From contig NZ_HG005140.1 in NCBI RefSeq assembly GCF_000455265.1, positions 1 through 64,000 on the forward strand: a stretch of DNA of 64,000 bases. Reading direction: 5' to 3'. The stretch is from Paenibacillus antibioticophila (GTDB lineage: Bacteria; Bacillota; Bacilli; Paenibacillales; Paenibacillaceae). The notes under the pieces were generated by a model. It made no database searches and was not told the origin of the DNA. It worked only from the letters and a program-made list of their open reading frames with translations. How positions within the stretch are numbered: the first letter of the stretch is position 1; each line of letters opens with the position of its first letter. Shown here piece by piece: positions 8,632 to 15,448 of the stretch. The position numbers and the translations under genes were made by a program.

Positions 8632-9633
8632 TCATTCCTTCCAGGTGTAATTTTTCTCTATTTTTCCTAACATGACTGCGTATTCGCCTTTTTTCAGAGA
8701 AGCCGCAGTATGAATGGATAATACCAATGCCCGATCAAGCGGGTTTGCAATCACCTTGCGCTGAAATTCAGGGTAGCTTACCAGTTCCAGCAAAAGCTCC
8801 CCCTTATCCAGGATGCGGCCGGCAGAAGCGCGCTCAAGCTGCAAGCCGTCGACCTCGAACCGAAGCTCGGTGATTTCTCTCACAAAATATGGGGTTGCTT
8901 CAGAAGGATGATCCGCGGGGGCCATCGGAAGCATCGACGCTCGCCCCAGCATTGCCAGCACAGATTTCACATGCTGTGCCACGGCCTCTTCCTCCCAGCT
9001 TAAGCCGCCGCCGCTTTCCAGAAGCACGGCTGGAATCCCGTGACGGCATACCTCATTGATGAACATGCCTTTACTTTGCTCGCTGCATTCATAGATTGCC
9101 GTCAATTCCACATCCCGAAGCAACTGCATCGCCCGCTCGAAGGCTTCGGGACGATTGCTTGCAACCATCGCGAACGGACAAACCTCCAAATAATGGCCGC
9201 CGCCATGCAAATCAATAAAGTAATCCGCCTGGCTCAAAATATGTCCCAGGAGCCACCGTCCATAGCGATAAGAGTAACTATCCTGTGAAGGATTCCCAAA
9301 AATCCGGTTCATATTAACCCCATCCGCCGGATTTCCGTTCGCCTTGGCCAAGAAAGCCTCGGGATTCGCTACAGGACACATGACAATTGTGCCGCTGAGC
9401 AGCCCGGTATCCACCTTCTCCAACAAATGCATACATGCCAGGATCCCGTCGTATTCATCGCCATGAAGTGCGGCCTGCAGCCACACGGTCGGACCTTCCT
9501 TCAAGCCTTGCAGACGTAAGAAAGTGACTTCCCGATCCTCAAACCGCTCATGGATCACAGCAATCGAATCGAGGGATTGGCCGGCTTGCGCCTCAGCCAA
9601 GGTCCTGAAATGCAGATTGATTTCCTTGAACAT
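8632..9633 (-). CDS. Succinylglutamate desuccinylase/aspartoacylase family deacylase
   Basis: This 333-aa zinc-dependent hydrolase is of the M14-related AstE/AspA family. Metal and catalytic features visible are HGDE (H57, E60), the substrate-arginine segment ADGVNMNRIF (about 103-112) and DLHGG with H143. A glutamate in LLESGGG may be the catalytic base. Family members deacylate N-acyl amino acids, for example acetylaspartate, succinylglutamate or, in DoeB/EutE, acetyldiaminobutyrate. It is the first gene of the operon. With the binding protein and the cyclodeaminase-like enzyme, it suggests import followed by deacylation of an N-acylated amino acid. Confidence 0.87.
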   Translation of the reverse strand: MFKEINLHFRTLAEAQAGQSLDSIAVIHERFEDREVTFLRLQGLKEGPTVWLQAALHGDEYDGILACMHLLEKVDTGLLSGTIVMCPVANPEAFLAKANGNPADGVNMNRIFGNPSQDSYSYRYGRWLLGHILSQADYFIDLHGGGHYLEVCPFAMVASNRPEAFERAMQLLRDVELTAIYECSEQSKGMFINEVCRHGIPAVLLESGGGLSWEEEAVAQHVKSVLAMLGRASMLPMAPADHPSEATPYFVREITELRFEVDGLQLERASAGRILDKGELLLELVSYPEFQRKVIANPLDRALVLSIHTAASLKKGEYAVMLGKIEKNYTWKE

Positions 9634-9680
9634 AGCCCCGCCTTCTTTAATTCATAATCTGAGATTTCTGTGGTGCAATA

Positions 9681-9699
9681 TCCTATCATTTAAGTAGGA
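9681..9699. promoter_or_regulatory. Candidate operator of the deacylase/ABC operon
   Basis: TCCTA (9681-9685) and TAGGA (9695-9699) form a dyad with a 9-base centre, and the surrounding AATA/TAATATT adds partial symmetry. It lies about 4 to 22 bases after the predicted transcription start of the operon. A repressor bound here would block transcription. No regulator gene is found next to it. Confidence 0.4.
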
Positions 9700-9709
9700 A
9701 TTAATATTT

Positions 9710-9738
9710 ATTATTAAACTTTGAAGTAATCTTGTCAA
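9710..9738 (-). promoter_or_regulatory. Promoter of the deacylase/ABC/OCD operon
   Basis: On the minus strand, TTGACA (9733-9738) and AATAAT (9710-9715) are separated by 17 bases. That is 6/6 and 5/6 matches to the sigma-A consensus. It is the only good promoter found upstream of the eight tightly packed genes, giving a leader of about 70 nt. Confidence 0.75.
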
Positions 9739-9759
9739 CAAATTTCTACAAAAAACGAT

Positions 9760-9796
9760 AAAAAACGACGCATCCATATTATGCTGGATGCGTCGT
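9760..9796 (-). terminator. Terminator of the purine permease gene
   Basis: ACGACGCATCCA (9765-9776) and TGGATGCGTCGT (9785-9796) form a perfect 12-bp stem with an 8-base loop. On the minus strand it is followed by TTTTT and then a second T-tract. It ends the permease transcript about 47 bases after the stop codon. Confidence 0.93.
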
Positions 9797-9842
9797 AAAA
9801 TAATTAGGCTGTAAATTATTCTATTAAAGTAAAGCTAACCTA

Positions 9843-11246
9843 TTAATGTCCGCCAACGAAGACATAGCGGAGAATAACCAGTACGAAGAGGACCCACATT
9901 AACCAGTGAACCTCATATTTCGAGTTTTTGCCGCCGCGAAGATTAGCTACTGTGGCAAGAATTACATAGAAGATAATCCCCATCGAAATCCCGTTCGCAA
10001 TATTATAGGAGAACGGCATCATTACGATCGTCAGAAATGCCGGAATGGCTACGACCATGTCCTGGAAGTCAATTTCCTTGATGGATTGAATCATCAATAC
10101 CCCTACAATAATCAAAGCAGCAGCGGTAGCAGACCCTGGAATCAAGGCCGCAATCGGTGCCAGGAACAGCGCCAGCAAGAAGCACACGCCTGTCGTTACG
10201 GCTGTCAAGCCTGTACGTCCGCCTTCTGCAACCCCGGCCGCACTTTCAACATAAGCGGTAGTTGTGGAAGTCCCCAACATCGCGCCGCCGGTAACTGCAA
10301 CCGCATCAACCAGCATCGCTTTACCTACACGTTTTTTACCTTCTACTGGATCCTTCATAATCCCTGCACGGTTAGCCGTTCCGACGAGCGTACCGAAGGT
10401 ATCAAACAATTCAACAAAGGTAAAGGTGGCAACCACCGAAATAATACCTGTATGCAATACGCCGTCCCAGTCAAAGGACATAAAATTAATTTGTGAGAAG
10501 TCCGGAATCCATTTCGCCTCACTAGCCGATACCGAGTTGAAGTCAACCGCGCCCATCAGCATGGCAACGACAGTCGTTCCCAGAATCCCGAACAAAATAG
10601 CGCCGCGCACATTCAGCACCATCAAAATACCGATCAGGACGAGGCCAATCAAAGTCAATTGTACGGTGGTATCCTGGAAGCTTCCCAAGGAAATTACCGT
10701 CTCATACGAGAGCATGCTTGTAAATGTATGTGCAGGAATATCTTGTCCTGCTTCCACGCCGATGGACATCAATCCGCTGTTCTTCAGCCCGATAATCGTG
10801 ATGAACAAGCCGATACCAACGGTAATTGCATGTTTCAAGGAATCCGGAATCGCATCCAGAAGCATCTGACGAACCTTCGTCAACGTCAACAGGATAAAGA
10901 TCAGACCTGAAATAAATACGGCCGTCAAGCCCATTTCCCATGTAAAGGGTTTATCAGTAGCCGCCGAGGAAAGTACAACAGAAGCAAAATAAGCGTTCAG
11001 ACCCATACCTGGTGCAAGTGCTACCGGGAAGTTAATGAAGAGACCCATAGCGATCGTAAAGATAGCAGCCGAGAGTGCTGTAGCCAGGAAAACAGAATAC
11101 CAGCCCATTTCAATCTGACCAAAAGCCGTAAGCGTGTTAGGGTTGACTGTGAGAATGTAAGCCATTGCCATGAACGTAGTGATACCGGCCATAACTTCTG
11201 TACGAACGTTCGTACCATTCTGTTTCAGCTTGAAAAAACGATCCAT
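9843..11246 (-). CDS. pbuG: NCS2/AzgA-type guanine-hypoxanthine permease
   Basis: This 467-aa purine importer with about 12-14 membrane helices resembles AzgA and Bacillus PbuG/PbuO. Family features are TEVMAGITTFMAMAYILTVNP at the N-terminus, FPVALAPGMGLNAYF (about 73-87), and ATFTFVELFDTFGTLVGTANRAG, the conserved binding region with E and T residues. The leader carries a purine riboswitch with a cytosine at the discriminator position. Guanine or hypoxanthine should therefore switch off this gene, which supports those substrates over adenine. The symbol is given by similarity plus riboswitch context. It is a single-gene transcript with its own terminator. Confidence 0.88.
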   Translation of the reverse strand: MDRFFKLKQNGTNVRTEVMAGITTFMAMAYILTVNPNTLTAFGQIEMGWYSVFLATALSAAIFTIAMGLFINFPVALAPGMGLNAYFASVVLSSAATDKPFTWEMGLTAVFISGLIFILLTLTKVRQMLLDAIPDSLKHAITVGIGLFITIIGLKNSGLMSIGVEAGQDIPAHTFTSMLSYETVISLGSFQDTTVQLTLIGLVLIGILMVLNVRGAILFGILGTTVVAMLMGAVDFNSVSASEAKWIPDFSQINFMSFDWDGVLHTGIISVVATFTFVELFDTFGTLVGTANRAGIMKDPVEGKKRVGKAMLVDAVAVTGGAMLGTSTTTAYVESAAGVAEGGRTGLTAVTTGVCFLLALFLAPIAALIPGSATAAALIIVGVLMIQSIKEIDFQDMVVAIPAFLTIVMMPFSYNIANGISMGIIFYVILATVANLRGGKNSKYEVHWLMWVLFVLVILRYVFVGGH

Positions 11247-11284
11247 GATTCCAATACTCCTCCTTCATTTCGAATCGGAACGAC

Positions 11285-11315
11285 AAAAAGCCCGAGGCCA
11301 AATTCTATCCCCGGG
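11285..11315 (-). terminator. Riboswitch-controlled terminator in the permease leader
   Basis: On the minus strand, CCCGGGG pairs with CCTCGGG (11309-11315 with 11291-11297; one G-U pair), followed by CTTTTTG. It sits about 90 nt after the purine aptamer and about 40 nt before the gene. That fits the expression platform by which bound guanine causes premature termination. An anti-terminator pairing was not traced base by base. Confidence 0.75.
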
Positions 11316-11403
11316 TACCGTGTCAGCCAGAAGAAGTGAATCGGGAATAACTTCAAGAATCGGTATACGCAATTCCTGATATCGCCCTGTTCAGCACTTC
11401 TTC

Positions 11404-11474
11404 TTCTCGTAGCCAGATCATTTACGGTGACCTCGTAGAGACTTCCGGGCCCATTCCCGGAATTATACGAAAAG
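11404..11474 (-). ncRNA. Purine riboswitch aptamer, guanine class
   Basis: The minus strand carries the purine-riboswitch core in order: P1 strand TTCGTA, J1/2 TAATTCC, the P2 arms, J2/3 TCTCTACG, the P3 loop CCGTAAAT, then the P1 closing strand CTACGAG. The nucleotide before the final TACGAG is C (in GGCTACGAG), the equivalent of C74 of xpt, which specifies guanine/hypoxanthine rather than adenine. It lies in the leader of the purine permease, its usual genomic context. Confidence 0.95.
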
Positions 11475-11536
11475 CATATTAAGTTATTTGTCGAAATTTC
11501 CGATCAAGTCTGTCGTTCAGACTTATCACATGATTC

Positions 11537-11566
11537 ATTCTAGGCCCTTTGGAGCAGATTTGTCAA
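11537..11566 (-). promoter_or_regulatory. Promoter of the riboswitch-purine permease transcript
   Basis: On the minus strand, TTGACA (11561-11566) and TAGAAT (11537-11542) are separated by 18 bases. Transcription would start near 11530, about 55 nt before the aptamer. Confidence 0.8.
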
Positions 11567-11670
11567 CGGCAAAAACGAATGTTTTATTGGAATAATCATT
11601 ACAATGTTCGTAATTTTTTATAAATCATTGAATGGAAGTGTTTATTCTATTTCACAGGTCAGGAGGATAA

Positions 11671-11707
11671 CAAAAAGCGAACATCCCTTGGTTCAAGGAT
11701 ATCCGCT
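11671..11707 (-). terminator. Terminator of the nitroreductase operon
   Basis: AGCGAACATCC (11676-11686) and GGATATCCGCT (11697-11707) form an 11-bp stem with two G-U pairs on the RNA, followed on the minus strand by TTTTTG. It lies 39 bases after the nitroreductase stop. Confidence 0.85.
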
Positions 11708-11745
11708 GCTTGGTCGTTGAATCTCAACTTGCGTTAGGAGGCTGA

Positions 11746-12381
11746 TTATTTGAAATCCGTTACTACTTCTGGAGCCAGACGAACGGATGAGTATCCCGCC
11801 TCTGCAGCTTTACCTACAGACACGATCATGACCGGGACATAACGTTCGGGGTCCAGACCAAAGGCCGCAGCCAGTCGATCCGCCTCAAAGCCCCCGATTG
11901 GATTCGTATCATAGCCGTGCGCGCGGGCAACAAGCATAAATTGCATGGCAGCCAGGCTGGAATCAATTTTTACAATATCGCTCATTTGCTGTCTGGAAAG
12001 GCTCTGATAGTAGGGAACAATCGTGGAAAGCTGTTTTTCACGAACCTCCTGCGGCATTTTCCCTTCAGCTACAGCTTGATCGTAAATTTCTTCCGCTTTT
12101 TCATAACAGCGCAAATCGCCAAAAATGAGCACCATCGCGGAGGAGGTATCATTTTGTCGAGTATTGAAACGGATTAAGGGTCTCAGCTGAGCCTTAGCCT
12201 CATCGGATTCAATTACCACAAAGCGCCACGGCTGCATGTTTACAGAGGATGGAGCCAAGGTTGCTTCCGAGATCATCTCCAGCATTTCCTTACGATCTAT
12301 TTTGACGTTTTCATCATACAGGCGTACGGACTTTCTTCCAAAAGCAATTTCTTTAAAATCATTGGTTGTAAATTGTGACAT
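11746..12381 (-). CDS. Nitroreductase family flavoprotein (YdgI-like)
   Basis: This 211-aa FMN-dependent NAD(P)H oxidoreductase has the family start FGRKSVRLYDENVKID (FMN-contact R and S), APSSVNMQPWRFVVI (about 43-57), and the C-terminal HGYDTNPIGGFEADRLA region that closes the flavin pocket. Such enzymes reduce nitroaromatics and quinones; the physiological substrate is usually unknown. A MarR regulator gene lies 20 bases upstream on the same strand, as in the ydgI-ydgJ pair of B. subtilis. This suggests induction by an aromatic or electrophilic compound. Confidence 0.9.
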   Translation of the reverse strand: MSQFTTNDFKEIAFGRKSVRLYDENVKIDRKEMLEMISEATLAPSSVNMQPWRFVVIESDEAKAQLRPLIRFNTRQNDTSSAMVLIFGDLRCYEKAEEIYDQAVAEGKMPQEVREKQLSTIVPYYQSLSRQQMSDIVKIDSSLAAMQFMLVARAHGYDTNPIGGFEADRLAAAFGLDPERYVPVMIVSVGKAAEAGYSSVRLAPEVVTDFK

Positions 12382-12401
12382 GTACGGTTCCTTCTTTCTT
12401 T

Positions 12402-12827
12402 TTACTTAATTTGGTTCAGTCCTTGATCAAACTTTTCAAGCAGCGAAGTCAACTCTACAACCTCTTTATTTGAGAAATTAGCAAGTTCCATCAGGTGATG
12501 ATGACTGCCTTTAGCTTCACACTCATCAATAGTTGAGATCGCCTTATGGGTCATCTCTACGATTACTTCACGGTTATTCTCCGGGTTACGTTTTCTCGCG
12601 ACATAGCCCTTTTCCTCAAGAATCTGCAGGTGTCTTGTAATTGCTGCCTGATCAATCTGCAAATGATCCTGCAGAATTCCCTGCAAGCACGGGGACTTGT
12701 CATGTAGAATCATCAGCATTTCATAACGGGTTAAGCTGAAGCCCACCTCATCCTCAAACAGCTTACTTACCTTTTGATCCACCATCTTGATCTGATACAA
12801 TAAATGACTGAATTCCTTTAGTAACAT
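12402..12827 (-). CDS. MarR family transcriptional regulator (YdgJ-like)
   Basis: This protein is about 141 aa with the MarR winged helix. The recognition region is DHLQIDQAAITRHLQILEEKG (about 55-75 from this start), then the wing KRNPENNREVIVEMT. It probably represses its own operon with the nitroreductase, since two near-identical 12-bp palindromes lie between promoter and gene. An upstream in-frame ATG (12845) has only GAGGCCC in front. The ATG at 12827 has GGGAAGTGA at a good distance and is preferred. Confidence 0.9.
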   Translation of the reverse strand: MLLKEFSHLLYQIKMVDQKVSKLFEDEVGFSLTRYEMLMILHDKSPCLQGILQDHLQIDQAAITRHLQILEEKGYVARKRNPENNREVIVEMTHKAISTIDECEAKGSHHHLMELANFSNKEVVELTSLLEKFDQGLNQIK

Positions 12828-12861
12828 AAAATCACTTCCCGTCATAAAGGGCCTCGGACGA

Positions 12862-12888
12862 TTGACTCATCAACTATTGACTTATCAA
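12862..12888. promoter_or_regulatory. Twin palindromic operators for the MarR regulator
   Basis: TTGACTCATCAA (12862-12873) and TTGACTTATCAA (12877-12888) are two 12-bp sites with TTGA/TCAA symmetry, 15 bases apart. They start next to the -10 box and run into the transcribed leader of marR, which suits autorepression. The sites differ at one base. Confidence 0.65.
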
Positions 12889-12889
12889 G

Positions 12890-12917
12890 CATATAGCTAT
12901 AGTAATCTGATTTGCAA
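12890..12917 (-). promoter_or_regulatory. Promoter of the marR-nitroreductase operon
   Basis: On the minus strand, TTGCAA (12912-12917) and TATATG (12890-12895) are 16 bases apart. The -10 assignment is not unique, because the stretch CTATAGCTATATG offers alternatives. The twin operator lies immediately downstream. Confidence 0.55.
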
Positions 12918-13019
12918 GTACCAGATTATACCTGAGGACTACAGAACAATTGTCCCAGGTGTCAGCTGTTTCAAGTAGTTCAGCGTTTCAAGTTAGAAAA
13001 AAACAGGCATCTAAAAATA

Positions 13020-13034
13020 GAGGGCACTGAAGAA
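13020..13034 (+). repeat. Left terminal inverted repeat of the IS1182-type element
   Basis: GAGGGCACTGAAGAA. The first 12 bases match the complement of the right end exactly. Confidence 0.85.
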
Positions 13035-13071
13035 CTTGTGCTTTTATAAGGACCGGTAAAGAATCCCGATT

Positions 13072-13120
13072 GAAAAGAAGACATTTACGCCCATATATTG
13101 GGGTAGATGTCTTCTTTTTC
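13072..13120 (-). terminator. Terminator after the IS transposase
   Basis: A long stem joins 13072-13092 (AAGAAGACATTTACGCCC core) and 13100-13120 (GGGGTAGATGTCTTCTTTTT). T-tracts occur on both strands, so it can terminate in either direction. It lies 30 bases after the transposase stop, inside the IS. Confidence 0.85.
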
Positions 13121-13149
13121 GATCATTTGGATTGAGGTCCCCATTTATT

Positions 13150-14600
13150 TTAATCCGCTATCTTCAATATTCGTTTTAGATTTACCGCAAATATAGCCAT
13201 CGCCCCTTGCAACTGCATGCCAAGCAAACCCGAGGATGTGGCGATATCATACCCGTGTCCATGTTTGAGTTCGCTGTTCTTGGCTTCAATTTTGTAACGT
13301 TCCTTCGATTTGGCCTTAAAGAACTCGGTTTCTTGGAAGACCATTTGTTCCGAATGCTCATTGGATTTAATACTTACAGATAGGTTTTGCTCTTGGCTCC
13401 CTCTTTGTAGCAGCCTTCCTTGAGCGGGCATCGCTTGCAGAGCTCTATGTTAAAATAGTAAGTGTCCTTCTGGTTTTCTCCGGTGTCTTTCTTGCCTGTT
13501 CTGGCCTTACGGATTGCTATATAACCAGCCTTGCATACGTACATACCCGCATCCTTGTTAAACAAAAATTCGTCTTCTTTCTTTCGAGTTCCTTGCGTAA
13601 TGAGGGGATTAAGCTTAGCTACCAGCTCCATCTCGTTCTTTTTTGCATACATCAGGTTATCTTTCTCTGAGTAAGCAGTATCGCCAATGACGGTTTTGAC
13701 TTGCATGCCGACCGCTTGGCTTTTCTCGATTAGCGTTTGCAATTGCTTACCGTCGTTCTTCTCGCCTGTAGTGATCACGGCTGCTGTTATGATGCGTTCC
13801 TCGGACATGGCCAGATGTGTTTTGTAGCCAAAGAAAGCGGAGTCTGCACTTTTGTGTCCCACGCGCGCATCCGGATCTGCTGCCAGACGAAGCTGCTCGA
13901 CGTCATCTCCGACCGTTTCCTTCAGCAGGTTAAGTGGCTCCAGCACTTTCGGTACTTGTGCAACCCCCGACTTCGTCTCAACGAAGGCGACGAGCTTCTG
14001 GCAATACTCGATCTCGTCCTCGAGCACGTCCTTCGTGTTCTTTGTTGGCATCTTGGCTTTGGCCGTTTCGTCCATGCAGTAAACGGCTTTCCGCAGTTTC
14101 CGTGCTTGATCTTGCAGGATCTCCTGCGGCGACTTCTGGTTGTACCGCGCTTTCGTATGTGTAGCATCCACAATGATGGACGTGCTTTTCAAAATTTCTT
14201 TCTCAATAGCCAGTTGTACGGTTTTGCCAATGAGCATGTCCAAGAGGCTGATGTCTTTCAACCGCAGTTTACGGAATTTCGTCAGGGAGCTCGGGTCGAT
14301 TACCGTGTCCTCTGGTGCCATGCCAAGAAAGTATTTGAACGACATGTCATACTTCGAACGCTTGACAATATCTACATCTGACAATTCAAAGATAGCTTTC
14401 AGAAGTAAGTATTTAAACATGCGAATAGGATCAATGGCGTTACGTCCATTGTCCAAACAATATTTGGTTTCCAATTCTTCGTAGATAAACGTGAAGTCCA
14501 CCAGTTCGTTGATTTGACGGAGTATATTATCCTTGGGCACGACAATGTCATACAGTGCTGTATAAGGACTCAGAACCAAAGTTTGTTGTTGACGGATCAT
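13150..14600 (-). pseudogene. IS1182-family transposase, frameshifted
   Basis: The main frame (14600 to 13374, 408 aa) covers the DUF772 N-terminal domain (about 20-110, FKYLLLKAIFELSD to SLTKFRKLR). It then covers the DDE catalytic domain (IIVDATHTKARYN, HKSADSAFFGYKTH, TVIGDTAYSEKDN) and the zinc-finger-like CKRCPLKEGC. It stops after GAKSKTYL. The missing end, SVSIKSNEHSEQMVFQETEF through the family-typical helix ending KRILKIAD, continues in another frame from about 13388 to 13150. One inserted T after the TAT codon would restore the join. No classic slippery heptamer with a stimulating structure was seen, so a deletion mutation is more likely than programmed frameshifting. Confidence 0.85.
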
Positions 14601-14640
14601 TCGCGCTCACCTACTTTTCATATTAACTCCATTATAGGTC

Positions 14641-14687
14641 AAAAAAAGGTACCGTCTCTTCAATTTCATGAAGGACTGTACCTTTTT
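14641..14687. terminator. Inward-shielding hairpin near the right IS end
   Basis: AAAAAGGTAC (14643-14652) and GTACCTTTTT (14678-14687) form a 10-bp stem flanked by T-tracts on both strands. It sits between the right terminal repeat and the transposase start. IS elements often carry such a hairpin to stop outside transcription from reaching the transposase. Confidence 0.6.
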
Positions 14688-14700
14688 CTATGAGATAGAC

Positions 14701-14715
14701 TTTTTCAGTGCCCTC
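14701..14715 (-). repeat. Right terminal inverted repeat of the IS1182-type element
   Basis: Read on the minus strand, this is GAGGGCACTGAAAAA. It matches the left end over the first 12 bases and again at the last two. Confidence 0.85.
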
Positions 14716-14765
14716 CTAAAATAATAGCACGTTTTTAGTACGCCTGATTTCATGTATATCAGTAA

Positions 14766-15071
14766 TTATCTTAGTTGCTTTGTTATGTCCATTTTAGCAT
14801 AAATTATACGGTGAATTTCTACAATCTTCTCCTCAACCACATAAAACACAAGATAGCTCTTGACTGGTAAAATCCTGTATATATTCCCCAGTTCCTTGGA
14901 CGGTAGATATACTTTACCAGAGTAAGGAAACTGTGCAAGTCTGGATATGGATTCATCAAAAGCATCCAGCAAATCCATTGCTGCCTTTGGCGCTTTGAGC
15001 GTATCCGTAATATAGTCCGCTATATCCCTTAAATCGTCTAGCGCAACAGACAAGTACCTTAGCTTATGCAT
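14766..15071 (-). CDS. RelE/ParE family toxin
   Basis: This 101-aa toxin of a type II toxin-antitoxin pair has the ParE/RelE-fold pattern: LSVALDDLRDIADYITD at the N-terminus, then FPYSGKVYLP, IYRILPVKSYLVFYVVEEK, and a terminal strand EIHRIIYAKMDI. The conserved arginine (IYRIL) and the pattern of strands fit family members that act on ribosome-bound mRNA or on gyrase. Sequence alone does not decide between the two. Its start overlaps the antitoxin gene by 8 bases, giving the usual antitoxin-first coupling. It lies next to a restriction locus and an IS, a common setting for such modules. Confidence 0.88.
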   Translation of the reverse strand: MHKLRYLSVALDDLRDIADYITDTLKAPKAAMDLLDAFDESISRLAQFPYSGKVYLPSKELGNIYRILPVKSYLVFYVVEEKIVEIHRIIYAKMDITKQLR

Positions 15072-15348
15072 TGTCCTCTACCTTGGCAGCAACCCTTGAC
15101 CTTAGATTAGCAAATACATCCTCATGCGAATGTCGAACGTTCGTTGACTTGGCTTCTAATTCTGCTTCCTTCAGTTTGATATAAATTTCACTTTCAAACT
15201 GTTTGCGCTCATACGCCTCAATGCTCATGACAACCATATCCCCATAACCATTCTTGGTCAAGAACACTGGTTCAGCGGTTTCATGTACCACTCTGGAAAT
15301 GTCAGCAAAGTTATTCCTTAAATCCGAAACGGGTCTAATATGCGGCAT
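15064..15348 (-). CDS. Phd/YefM family antitoxin
   Basis: This 94-aa antitoxin starts with the Phd/YefM DNA-binding signature: IRPVSDLRNNFADISRVVHE, then PVFLTKNGYGDMVVMSIEAYE (to about residue 50). The C-terminal helix (about 55-94), rich in E, K and A, would wrap and neutralise the toxin encoded immediately downstream. Family members repress their own promoter together with the toxin. Two exact tandem 11-bp repeats just upstream are the likely operator. Confidence 0.92.
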   Translation of the reverse strand: MPHIRPVSDLRNNFADISRVVHETAEPVFLTKNGYGDMVVMSIEAYERKQFESEIYIKLKEAELEAKSTNVRHSHEDVFANLRSRVAAKVEDNA

Positions 15349-15368
15349 ACGTCTACCCCCTTATACAC

Positions 15369-15390
15369 TTATCATAATTTTATCATAATT
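15369..15390. promoter_or_regulatory. Tandem 11-bp operator of the toxin-antitoxin pair
   Basis: TTATCATAATT occurs twice, back to back (15369-15379 and 15380-15390). Each copy contains the near-palindrome TTATCATAA. The 11-bp spacing places both sites on the same face of the helix. The promoter (for example TTTACT at 15397-15402 with a -10 inside the repeats, minus strand) overlaps them, which fits autorepression by antitoxin and toxin-antitoxin complex. Confidence 0.65.
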
Positions 15391-15448
15391 ACGCTAAGTA
15401 AACAAATGGGCCCAAATATCTTGATGTTTAACTGCTATTTTAGATTCA

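Larger units (their letters stand above)
13020..14715 (-). mobile_element. IS1182-family insertion sequence
   Basis: The element is about 1.70 kb. GAGGGCACTGAAGAA at 13020 and the inverted copy TTTTTCAGTGCCCTC at 14701-14715 form terminal repeats with 12 perfect bases (GAGGGCACTGAA). Inside are one transposase reading frame, broken near its 3' end, and two hairpin terminators, one at each end. The flanks read ...CTAAAAATA and CTAAAATAA..., which may be an imperfect target duplication. It separates the nitroreductase operon from the defence block. Family assignment rests on the transposase type (DUF772 plus DDE domain). Confidence 0.88.

Noticed and set aside
1985..9633. Staphylopine-like metallophore system
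   Set aside because: The importer class would fit, but none of the genes for the histidine racemase, nicotianamine-like synthase or opine dehydrogenase is present.
13150..13431. Separate 93-aa gene beside the transposase
   Set aside because: Its first part is an out-of-frame reading of the transposase. The rest continues the transposase sequence, so it is the second half of a frameshifted gene.
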